The notes: generated by a model from the sequence alone, not told the origin. A DNA stretch of 64,000 nt from Deinandra increscens subsp. villosa (GCA_039602395.1 JBCNJP010000027.1:38573841-38637840), one strand, 5' to 3'; positions 32,123-45,918 are shown, numbered from the stretch's first letter. Numbers and translations: made by a program.

Positions 32123-32418
32123 TGTTGGAAACTTCGATCGATTATGATGATTTCATAGTTTGATTTCGGTACAATTCTATCTCTCTGCCTCTCTCAATGA
32201 ACACAACAACAATGAAAACACAAATTTTGTAACATTTATTCTGTCAAATTCGATACATATTTATACATACATATTGGTGGTTGAAATCTTTCAACCTCGA
32301 CATTACAGACCCTAAACTATGTTACACTTGACACACATACTAAACCTATACTTTAGTTAATTACACTTTGACCCATTAACTTTTAACCCGAGATGAAACA
32401 TGATTATATCACATTTCA
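32123..32418 (-). repeat. 3' LTR of the Tork/TNT-like copia relic (296 bp)
   Basis: Plus-strand boundaries TGTTGGAAAC...CACATTTCA, preceded on the element strand by the purine tract TTAGGGGG. TG...CA ends are on both sides. The 5' LTR has been lost. Confidence 0.7.
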
Positions 32419-32429
32419 CCCCCTAATCA

Positions 32430-33303
32430 TTCTCATCTTTCTCCATCTTCAGATCTTGAACTCCCAGTAGTTCTCGCATCGCGATGAACTCACTCTTGCC
32501 ATTTCTTTAGTGAGAATGTCAGCCATCTGAATTTCTCCACTAACATGTTCAACGTTGATCTGATTGTTTTCTACACATTCTCAGATGAAATGATAGCGTG
32601 TGTCAATGTGCTTGCTTCTTCCATGAAATACTGGAGTCTTCGTTAGTGCTATTGCTGAGATGATGTCAGCTAGTAATGTAATCTTTTCTTCCTTTCATCC
32701 AGTTAATTCAGCAACTAATCTTTGTAACCATAGTGCTTGTTGTGTTGCTGCAGTGGCTGCTATGAATTCTGATTCACATGATGATAATGCCACTGTCTGT
32801 TGTTTTTGCGTACACCGAGTAATAGGAGAATCTCTAAAGTAGAACACGAATCCAGTTGTTCCTTTCCCCTTATCAGTGTTAACTCCATAACTACTGTCAC
32901 TATAACCCGTTATCATGTTTCCTCCGTTCTTCTTGTAGGTTATCCCGTGATGTTTGGTTCCTTTTAATGTACCTAATTATTTGCTTGATCCCTCTCATAT
33001 GATGTTCCATTGGTTCTTGCATAAAACGACTGAGTAGATTCACTACAAAACTCAAGTTTGGTCTTGTATGTAGCTAATACCTCAAACATCCTATCAAACT
33101 CCTATACTCAGTTGGATCCAACGAGTCTACTCCTTCAATATCTGTGGACCTTGTTCCCGGACTCATAGGAATCTTTATTTCATTACAATCAACCATATTT
33201 GCATCCTTCGAGATTTTGTTGATGTAACCCGTTTGCTTGATTGATATGTCACCCCCCCCAATTGGATGACTTCTATACCCATATAATATGCTAAGAGTCC
33301 TAA
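32430..33303 (-). pseudogene. Copia pol, 3' part (RT end to RNase H), split from 37288-39594
   Basis: Continues exactly where the piece ending at 37288 stops: LGLLAYYMGIEV, then SPGTRST, a stop after GCLRY, and RNase H with GYSDSSYG and VALSSCESEFIAA (32916-32695). It closes with MRELLGVQDL before the LTR. Several frameshifts and stops. The split is caused by the solo LTR at 33309-37282, whose 5-bp duplication lies within this coding region. Confidence 0.85.
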
Positions 33304-33308
33304 GTCAC

Positions 33309-36300
33309 TGTGACACCCCGTCTAAGATCAGGCCAACATCTCTCTTTTGACTTTTAAATTTAATATTCATATGTGTTATTTAGATGATTAAACTGATAAA
33401 AATTAGATCAAACTGTCAAATTTCCTGAGATAAATGGATAACTGATAACTGATTTTAATCTCGCGTTTGTACTGAAAACATATACCCGTGAAATATGAAA
33501 GTTTTCATATTTTGAATATGGAACTTCAATAATAAAAATAAAAATATAAAAATGGACTTTTTATATTCTATCCAAAAACTGAAATAATGTGTTTCACCTT
33601 AAAACATTTTTATGAACTTAAAATGTGATAAAAGTATTCTGTTGTCAAGACTTAGCCAAATGAGAAAACCGATAACCCGTACGGGCCCAGTTAGGCCCAA
33701 CAAGCCCAAAATAATCCGAACAAACCCGAAACTTTACCCGGTGACTCAACTCACTGAAGGATCGACCCGACCCGGAGGCCCGACCCGCGGGCCAAATGGC
33801 CTTGGGCTGAACCCGATTCTCTCTCTCCTTTCGGCCCACTCGGAAAATGGCCCAACCCGAGCCCGCCTACCCTCTCGGCCCAAACCGAGAAAACCCGGCC
33901 CGACCTCCCTCTTTCTCTTGGGCTTCGGCCCACTCCCTTTCATTAAATATGTTGGGCTTCAGCTCAACCACAAACGATGAAATTAAATTGTTTGGCCCAT
34001 GAGATTTTTATAAAATGAGCCCACTTGTCTTTTATAAAAATTTTGTCCCATCAACCTACAAAACTTGCCACCTTTGTAGTTATTTATACTTGGACCAAAT
34101 TTATAAAAATTATGATTTTTATAAACCCCTAACCTCTTCATATTTTATAAAACCTTCACCCTTTTATAAAAGCTTGGAAAGTTTTATAAAAATCACCTAC
34201 AATTAATCAAGATTTGGATGAATGGGGAATGGACAACAAGCCTAGTCTACAATGGTACTTAGTCTTGGGAAGGAGTTTAACTAATGGTTATTAACCACAT
34301 TTAAACTTATAAGAGGAGACCACCACTCACTTTACCATCCACTCACCTCAAACAAACACCCACTTCTCCCTCTCCCTTAGCTCTCGGCTGGCACCCCACC
34401 ACCCAACAACCACCGCTGCCGCCGGTAGCCACCACCGACGCGCCTCCCCTGCCACCGCTGATCAGCCCTGCCGCCGCCCCAGCCCGCCGGAAACCACCAC
34501 AGAAAATCGCCGCCAACCACCCTTCCTTCTTGGTTTTTCAAACCTCACTCCTTGTGAGTTTTTCTAATCCATTCCTTCTATGTTTTCCTTCCATGTTTAG
34601 CATCTAAAATGAAGCCCAAGTCTTGACAAACTAAAACTCTTGAATGCTTGCATTATCTAAAATGAAGCCCAAGTCTTGACAAACTAAAACTCTTGAATGC
34701 TTGCATTTGTTAAAACAACTAACCAACTCTCTTATTTATCTCCTTCTTCCAAGAATCAAAACACTCCTTTAGTGTCTTAGGACTTAAAGGAGCCAAGGAG
34801 TGTGGTGAAACACACAAGGAAAGTAATATGGCGTGCACCATGATTCTTGTGTTCATGAAATCATTGATTTCATGTTAGTTGGTTTGACAAATCTCAAGCC
34901 TCTCCTTTGATAATAAAATCATAACTAACTAAATTGAATGTTAAGTAATTAACTTGTCCTAACACTTGGTGTTAGTTGATGGTTTATATTTCATGTTTAG
35001 ATGTATATATGGTCCTAACACTTGAATGTGTTAGTTGATAAAAATGACTAACAAAATTTACTAGTAAATAGATGAGACATAACATGAATGTTATCTTGTT
35101 AATTTTATGGTTATTTGGTCCTAACACTAAAAGTGTTAGTGGATTTATTATGTTAATTGGTCCTAACACCATAAGTATTAGTTGATTTAAATCCTAGATT
35201 ATGTTATAATGATAAATTGGACTTATCACATACTAAGACTAATCATAATTAAACAAATAAATCATCTAACAAGACCAAATGATTTGGAAACAAGTTACAT
35301 ATGTATTTTATGACATGGATTGACTTACATCTAGTAACAAATGTAGAAATTATAAAAATTGCTTGATTTTGAAAATATAACACATTTAAGTGTTATAAAA
35401 GTTTCCAAGACAAAAAGAATATTACTAGATTTTATTACTAAAATTCGCAAAAATACAATTTATGTCAAATGATTAATTTGACATAAATTCTTGGATTTAT
35501 TACAAGTCTTTAACCATTTAAATATGTTTTTTTAAATGAAGAATTTTCTATAAAAAGACTTTTGTGGAATAAATATTTTTTATAAAAGGTTTTTATAAAA
35601 ATCATCCAAAAGGCAAGCAAATAACTTTAAATATTTTTATGAACTATTATTATTACTTTGATGAAATCAAGGTAATCAAAATGAAAATACGTTGCGTAGT
35701 AATAAAACCGGGACCATACGGCGATATACGCGAAAACGTAAATGTTAGAAATTTTAAACCAAAATTTCTTATCATGTTTTATTAATGACAATCCAAAAGT
35801 TTATGATAAATAAACTTTTATAAATCCAAGTGTCGCCATGTAATATTTTTTTTAAACAACAATTTAAAAAGAAATGAATGTTTCATACAAATGAAATATT
35901 AAACGATTTCGGAATATTAAATGATTAAATGTCGTGACTTATAATGTATCTTTCAAATGATTTATGTTTTGAAATAAAATGAACTTTAAATAATTTTTCC
36001 TTGTCTAATGACTATTTACAAAAGCTTTAAGCTATGATTTAAATAAAGTTCACCAAGAAATGTTAATCATAATTATTTAAAAATAATTATAACTTGTGTG
36101 ACTAACAAATCAAACACATAATTATTTAATTAAAAATAATTGTACAAACTTATGAAAATAATAATGAACATTATTATTTTTAACTCGATGTTCAATACTT
36201 GATTGAACTATTAAATGATTATTCTCTTATTATATTTATTGAACATAAATATAAATCATCACAAAAGTATTTATTTAATAAATACTAACTAACGGGTTTT

Positions 36301-37282
36301 CAAACGAATACAAACGGGATTAAAACGTCAAGACTTAACCAGTATCACTTGGGTGACTTATGTTACTCAATTGATAGTAGAACTTATGAAATGCCTATTT
36401 ATTTATTTAGGACATTACTTGCTACCGCTTCTGCACTATTTAATTTACCTCCTACCTGCTGATCCATTGAGTTTCACGACCCCTTTTCTTTTAACTATTT
36501 TTATATTCTTGGGGGAGAAATCATGAAAACTGATAAATGTTTTTTACTTAATATTATGGTTTATCTGTTAGCCGTATGACTGTTTGTTCTCACACTGATT
36601 GTCCAATTATGGTACATTATCGTTATAAACGTTTGTACAACTGTATCCCACCATTAATTGATTTCAATTAGTTCTGTACGAAATGATAGCTAGTGAATAG
36701 ATCTATTTGGGTTGACAACCTTACCCTAGCTGGTAGCTCCAGTTCTGATTCTGGATTGTCTTGGGGTACACGTCAGTTATTCTGCTCTGTTCAGTATCTC
36801 TCGTGCGAGATACTATGGGTGGGTAAACCGTTAGTATTTGAAATCAAGGTTCAGGTGAGTCCATACAACCAAAATGGTAAACCAATGTAATATTTAAGTA
36901 TACTGAAACTGTTTTACCAACTTTAAACGTAGAGTCATAAACCTGTGAACCTCACCAACTTTATGTTGACCCTTTTAAACTCATGATTTCTTAGGTAATT
37001 GATGCAAGTTATGGAAGACGTGCAAATGGGGCTTTATCATGCTATTGGACCTGCTTACGGAGTTGTAGTCCCAACTATCCCAATAATTGGTTTATGCTTT
37101 TAATATTAAATTATGACTTTATGATTTTCAAATGTAAGACATTGTCGTTTCACTACTCTTTCCGCTGAAATGAAATGACGAAATGTTTTTATGTAGTTTT
37201 AAATTTATTAGAGTTTGTTCTATGTATCCGCGACTATGATTCCATCTCGTTCACACCCAAACCCGTTGACCGAGGTGTGACA
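33309..37282 (+). repeat. Solo LTR, 3.97 kb, inserted in a copia pol
   Basis: Ends TGTGACACCCC...GGTGTGACA with a perfect 5-bp TSD GTCAC (33304-33308 and 37283-37287). It interrupts the reverse transcriptase/RNase H region of the copia relic. GC-rich, Pro/Arg-like repeats (33700-33950), a CT-rich leader (about 34330-34400) and a 53-bp tandem duplication are inside. No gag or pol remains. The terminal words match large gypsy LTRs, so it is probably a recombined Ty3/gypsy LTR. Confidence 0.87.
34602..34707. repeat. 53-bp tandem duplication within the solo LTR
   Basis: Two perfect copies starting ATCTAAAATGAAGCCCAAGT at 34602 and 34655. Confidence 0.95.
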
Positions 37283-37287
37283 GTCAC

Positions 37288-39594
37288 TCATCTCAAACTC
37301 TTGTTCCATTTGTGATTTGAAATGATCGATCTCCTTCTTTGGCTCTCGAGTGACTATGAGATCATCCACATATACTCCAACTATTATTGTAGACTCTTTG
37401 CTTCTTCTTACGTAGACAGCATGTTCCAATGTACACTTCTGAAACTTCAATGACTTCAACGTCTAATTTAGCTTGATGTTCCATGCACGTGGTGCTTGTT
37501 TCAAACCTTACAAAGCTTTAGATAGCTTTTATACTTTCTTCTCACTTCCTGGCTTCACAAATCCTTCAGGTTGAGAAACGTAGACTTCTTCTTTTAAGTC
37601 TCCGTTTAGGAATACGGATTCTACATCGAGATGATGTACTTCCCATCCATTGTAAGAAGCAATTGCTAGAATAAGACGCGCAGTCTCTATTGGTGCTACT
37701 GGTGCAAAGACTTCGTCAAAGTCTACTCCTTGTTCTTGCACATAGCCTTTTTCTACTAAGCGAGCCTTATGCTTTGTAATCTTCCCGTTAGCATCCCATG
37801 TTGTCTTGAATACCCATTTGAGACCAATTTCTCTATGTCCCTCGGGTAAGTTGGTTAGTCTCCATGTATTGTTCTTATTGATGGATTCTAACTCCAATTC
37901 GATGGCTTCAATCCATTTCTTGTCTTTGGCTGCTTCTCTGTAGTTTCTTGGTTCTTCTTCTGCTAGAAGTAACTCTTCATACAATCCTCGTGTATCTACA
38001 GGCCGTGTCTTATTCGTGATCTCCCCCAAATCTCTAAAACCCTTTAGAGGTGTATGATCAAAAGGTCTTGCTGAACTCTTCCGTGAGTTATAAACCGTAA
38101 CTTGTGATGAGTTAGGTTCATAGGCATAAGTCCTCGGAGTACTCATCCTTGAACTATGTTGAGGTGTGGCTTGATAATTATCCTCATAATTGCCCACATC
38201 TTCATTCTCTTCTTCAGAATTGGTTGCTTCCTCTGTTGGGTTGACTTGAGCAACTTTAACTTGCCCACCGGTATTGTGAAATCAGCCCATTCAGCATTTC
38301 CATTATCTAAGTCCTCTAGATAACCCTTCCAATTCCATGTCTCATCTTCTTTAAACTTTACATCTCTACTTACACAAATCTTGTTGTTGACAGGGTCATA
38401 CAACCTATAAGCTTTAGATCCTTCTTCTGATCCTAGGTAAACCATCTGAACACTTCTGTCATCCAACTTCTTTAAATTAGGAATGGTCACCTTCGCGTAA
38501 GCTATGCACCCAAAGATCCTCAAATGACCTATCTTAGGCTTCCTGCCCTTTAGTGCTTCATAAGTTATGCTATCTGCCACAGCCTTCGTTGGTACTCGAT
38601 TAAGTATGTAAATAGCATGTCTAACTGCTTCAGCCTAAAAATATTGCGACATCTTTGTGGCTTTCATCATACTACGAGTAGTGGATATTACAGTTCTGTT
38701 TCTTCGTTCAACAAATCCGTTTTGTTGAGGTGAATATGGATTGTCTTGCTATCCATTATCCTTACAGAACTTGGTGAATTCATGAGACGTGAATTCCCTT
38801 CCTCTATTTGTCCTTAACATCTTTAGTTTTCTTCCAACTTCACTTTCCAACTTGGCTCTGAATTTCTTAAACGTCTCAAAGGCTTCGTCCTTAGACTTTA
38901 AGAAATACACCCACATTTATCTCGTGCAGACGTCTACTAGCAGTAATATATATTTCTTCCCTGAGGGTGTAGGTGGTGATATAGGACCACATAGATCTCA
39001 TATACAAGATCTAAAGGTTCCTCTGACTTGAACTGCGTCTTCTGTGGGAATGGAGCCCTCGTATGCTTTCCCAATAGGCATGCATCACACACCTCCGCTG
39101 TGTGATTTATCTTTGGTATCCCTTGTACCAATCCTTTCTGAGTCATCGTCTTGATCGACTCGTACTTGAGATGTCCTAATCTCGCATACCACAACCATGC
39201 CTTATCTTCCAAACTCGTAAGTAGGCAGGTTGGCGATCCGATCCTTAAATTTATGTGGTAAAGTCGGTTCCTTGCTCGTTTGACCTTTAGTAGCAGTTCC
39301 CTACTAAGGTCATAAAGAGACAGTGTGTCATCCTCCATGATGATCGTACACCCGCTCTCAGTCAATTTTCCTAAACTTAGGATATTGCTCCTTAGGCTAG
39401 GGATGAAGTAAACTTGAGATATTACTCGTTGTTCTTGATTCTTGCACTCTAGCAATATCGATCCTTTGCCTTTGATCGTTACATGTGATCCATCTCCAAA
39501 GTGAACATTTCCAGAGACACTCTCGTCTAATTATGCGAAATGTGCTCGAACACCGGTCATGTGATTACTTGCATCGTTGTCCAAATACTAAAGA
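37288..39594 (-). pseudogene. Copia pol, 5' part (protease to RT), Tork/TNT1-like
   Basis: The minus strand runs from a protease edge at 39594 (NHMTG, with the catalytic Asp context changed) through gag-pre-integrase (LWYARLGH; CDACLLGKH, 39455-38937) and a badly worn integrase. Next come the integrase C-terminus (HLRIFGCIAY, VYLGSEEGSKAYRLYD, 38580-38143) and reverse transcriptase (FAPVAPIETARLI, VFLNGDLKEEVYVSQPEGF, 38197-37529; VYVDDLIV near 37360). Several frameshifts and stops occur. Gag is missing: at 39595 unrelated gypsy-like sequence begins. Confidence 0.87.
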
Positions 39595-40515
39595 CTCTAC
39601 GCGATCCTTACTTCCTTATGGGTTTTGTCTTTTTTCCATTGTGTTAACCCTCCTCATTTTGTGCCCTTCATGTGTCCCAGCCCTTGTTTGTACCTGTTTC
39701 GCGATAGTGTCTAGTTCTGAACTCCATGTTTCAACCGTCACTTCGCGACCCTTTTCCAAGTTCGTGATCGCCCTCATAGGCGATATATGAATTTGCTCAT
39801 TTCTCGTCCTTGATCTCTATCGTGGGGAAACTCACTTGTATTCAAACCAGAAACTCCAGGGTGTTCCGGCTAGTTAGGTTCGTGATTTCGACTATTGATT
39901 TACTCACCTGAGTCTCCTAAACCCCTAGTCTCGTTCCCAAAAGTAGGCTAGACTATGGTCCACTATCTTTGGTTAGTCTTTTGGTTAATTCTCGTTTGGT
40001 CATAGTGTACTCCTCGGGTTTAGCACTACGTTGATGTTGCTCGCCCTATGTTGTTGTATCAAGCTCGGTTGTCTGATATTGGTGGTGTAGAATAGGATGT
40101 CCTCCGAAGACAAAAAATACTCACTAAAGGTATTAAAGATGTGGTGGGTTAGTTGCGGTACACCCTATATATAAGCATCGGTAATTCCTTTAGGGTGCAT
40201 TGGGAGTCGGACCAAGGACAGTGTGTGTGTGTGTGTGGGTTATGTCTCTGATCATCGGTTATATCACAGTTTGTGCTCCTTAGTCACCATTTCAAACCTA
40301 ACCCTTGTGATCGGGTAAAGCTTTGGTGTCGACATAATCAATCTAGTAAAGCGAGAATATATTCCTATCCTCGATGCAATCTCTTATGTCGTCTCTATAT
40401 TGGTTTCAGGATGTCAAATGTGTTGTTTTAGTAAAACTCTTTTAACTACTATTTTCTCTAATATTTATTTAGTCTCTTCTAATTTCGGGACGAAATTCCC
40501 TAAAGTAGGGGAGAC
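39595..40515 (+). mobile_element. 3' internal tail of a gypsy-family element
   Basis: The first 208 bp (39595-39802) are nearly identical to 45712-45918. The tail ends with TTTCGGGACGAAATTCCC and a purine tract AGTAGGGGAGAC immediately before an LTR start at 40516. The same FRDE-type sequence before the LTR is seen in the chromovirus at 59600 (inverted). No coding domain is recognised here. Confidence 0.65.
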
Positions 40516-42132
40516 TGTAACATTTGCAAATTATCTGATTGAGAAATCCGATCCGTTTTGAACTTACACGATTTACCGATTTGAAAATTACTGAAAACCG
40601 AGAGAATTTTCAGGTGTTTACACCCCGTTTAGTGAATCTAAATGATTTATAATCGATTTTCGAAACCGGACACTTAATTCCAATCAATTGGAACCAAATT
40701 GCGTGTCTCGAATTGAAAATAAAGCAATTTCGGGTTTTTACGCGATTTCGGTACGCGATCCGTCGTCTATCGGGAATCTCATATTTTGTCACTATATATC
40801 AAATTTAAAATTTTTATGAGTCTAAAAATCAATTATAATGTCACGAGTCATCACGCACTTGATTGAGTCGCGAATCATTGGTGAATTGCCCTAAATCGAT
40901 ACGTACGCCAAAACCGACCAAAATTGCATGTTTTGACCTAATTTGTGCATACAATTGAGTTAAGTGACATATTTGGTACCATTTTGAATGGATTTAATGT
41001 TGTGAACATGATGGGACCCTTAATTGGGTGATTTGGGAAGAAACGGGACTCGAAAACATCGAAAAACGACAAACCGAGCACGTGAAACGATGAAACAACA
41101 AATAAATTATCCGGGCATGCACTAGGCGTATCGCCTAGAACTTAATAAGGTCCTAGGCGATACGCTAGGAAGTCTAATTTCAGCAAAACCCTAACAGCCC
41201 ACTATTTAAGCACATTAAGTCCCCATTCAGCCCCCATTTAGCCCCCAATCACTCTCTAAAACCCTAAAACGGCTGTAAACATTAAAAATGAAGATCTTTG
41301 AAGATTCAAGGCCCAAGTTTCTTGCTTTATTGCTTAGGATCACCTAGAAATCAACCCTTTCGGTAAGTAATCTTCAAACCATGTCATGGTATCTTGAATC
41401 CTCTCTTCTACTTCCATAAAGGTCTGAACTTTATATGATATTTGGCTTGAATACATGTTATATGTGGTAGATCTAGGGTTTTTATGATTAAATATCCCAC
41501 CTTTTTGCCTGATCTTGTCATTTAACTTGAATCCATGATGAAATCTCTACAGATCTAGGTTATTCATGCAATTTGATGTATGGATGTTCATGAAAGTTGC
41601 AACATTTAGTATAGATCTGAGATTTAGACATGATGAATCATTAATATGTTGTAGATCTAGGGCTTCTTTGTTCAAGATTGGATTTTTATGTGCCAACATG
41701 ACTAGATCTATGGAAAGCTTGTCATCTAGGGCTAGATCTAGGGATTTTCTCATAAAGATTTCATTTTTATGTTTCAAATGGACTTGATCTACCCCATGAA
41801 TGATGTTTAGGACCAGATCCATGTGTTATGAGCATCAAGGTTGGGTTTCATGTGTTAAAATGACTAGATCTCAAGATGTGTGTCATCTAGGGCTAGAATT
41901 GTGTGTCATAACCATCAAGATGACATTTTTACATCATAAAATGTTTAGATCTATAATATTCTTGATATGTGATGTTAGTTCTATATGTGAGATCATCAAA
42001 TTATGTACTTTTAAGTGTTGATGAAGTTAGATTCACCCATGCATGCTAATTAGGGTTTGTTTTATGCCCAAAAGTTGACTATCATGCTAGATTTGACCAA
42101 TACATGGCAAATTTGACTAGGTCCATTCTAGA

Positions 42133-42180
<48 letters not shown>

Positions 42181-43258
42181 CCATAGTAAAGTATGTTAGA
42201 TCTGGTCTCGTATGTTAAAATTTAAAGTACCTTGAATCTTGTTTGACCATGTTGACTTATGTTTGACCATGATGACTTATGTTCGATCATGTTTGACTTT
42301 CATATTAGTAGTGAATTTAGGACCCTTTGACCTTACCTTTAGTATTAGAATTTGGACCCTTTTCGTACGTATCATCTCACCGAATCACCATCGAGTCGTC
42401 GAGTCGGTCGTGCCATGAATTCAATTACTTATTCATTTAATTTAATATTTATTTATTCTTCCTCTATCTCGCTAGTCGTCAAGATTATCATCGGGTCTAT
42501 CTTTCTTCGTTTCGTGGTGTTATTTCTCTCTGATTGTGTCTCCTCCATCAGGTGAGTATTCATAGTCCCTCTTTATTTTAAACGATTTGGGGTGCAACAT
42601 GTATCATATTCAAAACCCTTACTCGATATTCTTTACTCGAAAACTACATGCGAACTCTATGTTGTTATCTGTGATCTAGTATGTGAACTTGTGTGTGATT
42701 TGTGTTATGTTGTGGTTGGACTCATACTCGTACTCATACTCATACTCGTGTGACATTAACTGTAAAAAGCCGGGGTTACGGTAATAGATCTATTGGCTTG
42801 ACAAGCCTACTTGGCCTGCCTCGCGTGTGGCGCCATGTGATTGGAAACCTTGAGGTCAGGGTTGATTCATGCAGTTTATTTGCTCTATCTCATTCATTGG
42901 TTTACCTTACTCGATTACTCTTAACTCATTGACTCGCATGTTTTTAATCTATGTAGTACACTAAACCTATGTTTACTCACCAACTATTCGTAGTTGACCT
43001 TTATTTTATACATGTTGCAGGATTGCTGTTAGTTGATGACTTCTTGCTGATGACACCATAGGATCGCATGCGGACTTAGTGTGAACAAATTAATTAAGTC
43101 TAATTGTTCATTATTATTGTATTTATGTCATGTATTGTAATGAATTTCAAATTATCTTGAAATGGGTTGATTAATAATATCGCAACATTAATTAGTGTTG
43201 TGTGCATCTGGACAATCATCATGCCCCAACGTATTCCGTCGTTGGTCGGGGTGTGACA
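40516..43258 (+). repeat. Gypsy-family LTR (2743 bp)
   Basis: Starts TGTAACATTTG after a polypurine tract and ends GGGGTGTGACA before a primer-binding site. Contains a palindrome-rich block (CTAGGCGTATCGCCTAG near 41132 and CCTAGGCGATACGC near 41153), a TATA-like CTATTTAAG near 41209, a TA microsatellite at about 42137-42178 and a CTCATACTCGTACTCATA-type tract near 42720. Its last 700 bp recur inverted at 30924-31632. Confidence 0.75.
42137..42178. repeat. (TA)n microsatellite
   Basis: An uninterrupted TA/AT run of about 42 bp inside the LTR. Confidence 0.95.
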
Positions 43259-43261
43259 GAT

Positions 43262-43275
43262 TGGTATCATAGCCA
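43262..43275 (+). promoter_or_regulatory. Primer-binding site of the gypsy-family element
   Basis: TGGTATCATAGCCA follows the LTR end by 3 nt, close to the initiator-Met tRNA complement TGGTATCAGAGC with one or two changes. It sets the plus orientation. Confidence 0.75.
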
Positions 43276-44003
43276 CGGCTATAGGGATCTAGGTTATTAG
43301 AACCCGCTTAACCTAGACTTATGCCTTAGGTATCCTGCATGAGTGCCTCATGCATAACATGCCTATATGATTTATATGTCCTTTATATGCTTCTTCATCA
43401 TGCCTATTTAACGGCTGCCTTTACCAATTAGCACGCACTTATACACGAATCACTTGAGACTTCCTAGCCTCTTTCCTTAGACACGGGGCCTTAGTGAATG
43501 ACATGTAGTAACTGTAAGGGTGGAAGCACCGGTAGTTGGGGTCTCTAACTGGAAAAGCGTTGCATACAAATTTGAATTGACGGATCTGGACGCTTACCTG
43601 GGACGCCCTGATGAGAGTGCTGGAACCTATTAGGCCAAAGCATGTCAAACGCTAGGATCTTACTCTGATTAGTCACGGTTGTAGTTTCCCACTCGGGAAA
43701 TGAGGGCCATTCCGTATGTTTTTCAAAAATCATTCGATTTTGTGTTTTACGCGTTGTATGTAAAATTTTTAATAACCTATGATAACTTGAGTTACACCAT
43801 CTCACTATCACACACTTAACCTTTTATGACCTAAATGGATTTCAATCTAATTTCTCGTTTTACATTTCAGTGATTTTATGATTTTCTCCTATGATTCTCT
43901 GTATTTTATGACTTATCAAATCAGTTGTCGCATAATTTAAAAAAAAATCGGTCACTCACCCTAATGTACCCATTGTCTCATGATTGTTCCTCTTTTTCTC
44001 AGC

Positions 44004-44738
44004 ATGGATCGTCGTATTCGTCGCCGCAACCGTCTAGTGGCTCGGGAGGTTGTACGTCAAGTGACAGCTGTCCTCCCTGATTTAATCGAACAAGCTCTCA
44101 ATGCCAACGCTACCGCTACAGAACCCACATGTCCTTCCAAGCGCCATAAGGCGTGCATTCCTTCTATGTGCAAAGACTTTGGAAATCCTACTGATCTACC
44201 ACAAGGAAACTCGGGTGTTGAGTCCTCCTCTACCAGGGCCAACAAGAAGAAGAGAAAGACTAAGTCTACTGCTAGGGCCACAACTCCTAAGACTCCAATT
44301 GATGCTGATATTCTCGCACCTCCTATCACTCAAGGTGTTCCCGTTGTGCTGAAAGCTAAGGAACCCTATGCTGGGCATCACCCATCCTGCAGTCGGTGCA
44401 AACGTCATCACCCCACCCACCTTCCATGTTGGCAGTGCACAAATTGTGGCCTTCTTGGCCATCATGTGGGTATCTGTCACCGACCCAGCCATCTCGGGAG
44501 CACCAGTCACCAGCCAGCTCGAGCTCAGCCTCAAATGTGACAACATGTGGTGCCCATGCCTGCTCAAGCCCTTGTTGTCCGCCAGACTGCCCTTGTCTCC
44601 ACTTATGATTGCTATTACTATGGTGCCTCTGATCATACTCCTTTGATGCATCCACTGTTAGCTACCGGTAATGCCGCCGTCAACGGCAATGCTGCCTGTG
44701 GACCCCATGCTGGATCTTCCCACTCGGATGTTGTTTGA
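44004..44738 (+). pseudogene. Gag-like zinc-finger protein of a non-autonomous gypsy element
   Basis: The frame starts at the Met of MDRRIRRRNRL, has a Lys/Arg-rich middle (KKKRKTKS) and a gypsy-type double zinc site: CSRCKRHHPTHLPC, then CTNCGLLGHHVGIC (about 44388-44480). An in-frame TGA (44538-44540) is followed by the same frame to 44738, containing a worn second knuckle CYYYGASDH. The layout matches the Gag C-terminus of the chromovirus at 63356 (CGTCGYHHKGTC, CTKCSRYGH, CYECGHTDH). The capsid domain and all of pol are absent, so this element depended on others. Confidence 0.65.
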
Positions 44739-45711
44739 TGTGTCTTATGTTGATGCCTTGTAATCGTTTGAAATTGTTGACTTTTTATGTAGTGACTTCC
44801 TTTATTTTGATGTCGTTTGAAACCTTATTGCTCTATTACTTTTATGCACTTATGTACTCGGTTATGTGTTGTCTCGTTTGGATTTCTGAATCATTTATCC
44901 CTTATAGGATCATTATCGTTATGTGTACGTTGGGTAAATTCTCGTTGATGGGTTCGCAAGTTTGCAGGTTGCGTGGTTACGGGATTACATGCATACATGC
45001 AAACGAGCGGGTGCATAAGCGGGTTATAAACCTACACGGACATGGGTCTCCTGTGTTGATAAATATTTCAAGATAGTCATTTTAAAACACCTTGGCTTGA
45101 TATATGTCGTGTATCCCCTAGGTATGTGTGTCGGGGAGTCTACTCGTTTGGAAATTTATGAATTTACAAGTCCACATGTTTACGGGATTACATGTGTATG
45201 AGTTTATGATTTTACGACCTTTCGAGTAGATAACCTTATACACGTACCGGTATCAAATCTATTCGTTCGTAGATTGGTATTCATGACGATTGAGTTATGT
45301 CTGCCTTGCGACCTAACTCGTTGATGTTTGTCCTTCAGCATTGTTCACCGTTAGCATCTTCAGAGCCTTTTTCTCTTATCTCAGCATACCTTCTTGGTTT
45401 TATTTCAGTTATCATTACGAATCTGTATGTTTTGAGGAAATAATTTGTATCTCGCCGGACACTCAGGTCCCGGCAACCCTTGACGATAAATCAGTCTGTG
45501 GGCTCATGTCCACAATTACTTGCGTATGGAGCGCATGCATTTAGGACCCAAGATTGTGAGAGTTCATCATAATGAAATGGGAATCGGAGACATCCGAAGT
45601 CACATCGGGTCTTCCTCCCGTTCACCAAATCGACTTTCACATTGCCTTTATGCTCGTACGACTCCAGTTGTCAGTCACCTTATCGTCTCTAACCCTCGGG
45701 GAACCGTTCGC

Positions 45712-45918
45712 CTCTACGCGATCCTTACTTCCTTATGGGTTTTGTCTTTTTCCATTGTGTTAACCCTCCTCATTTTGTGCCCTTCATGTGTCCCAGCCCT
45801 TGTTTGTACCTGATTCGCGATAGTGTCTAGTTCTGAACTCCATGTTTCAACTGTCACTTCGTGACCCTTTTCCAAATTCGTGATCGCCCTCATAGGCGAT
45901 ATATGAATTTGCTCATTT
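45712..45918 (+). repeat. Second copy of the 207-bp internal repeat
   Basis: Matches 39595-39802 with only a few differences (one T-run length change and scattered C/T, A/G changes). It ends exactly where LTR-like sequence TGTAACATCTG begins. Confidence 0.9.

Noticed and set aside
33645..33980. Overlapping Pro/Arg/Gly-rich frames on both strands
   Set aside because: They come from GC-rich repeats of GGCCCA/CCCGAA words inside the solo LTR; no protein family is recognised.
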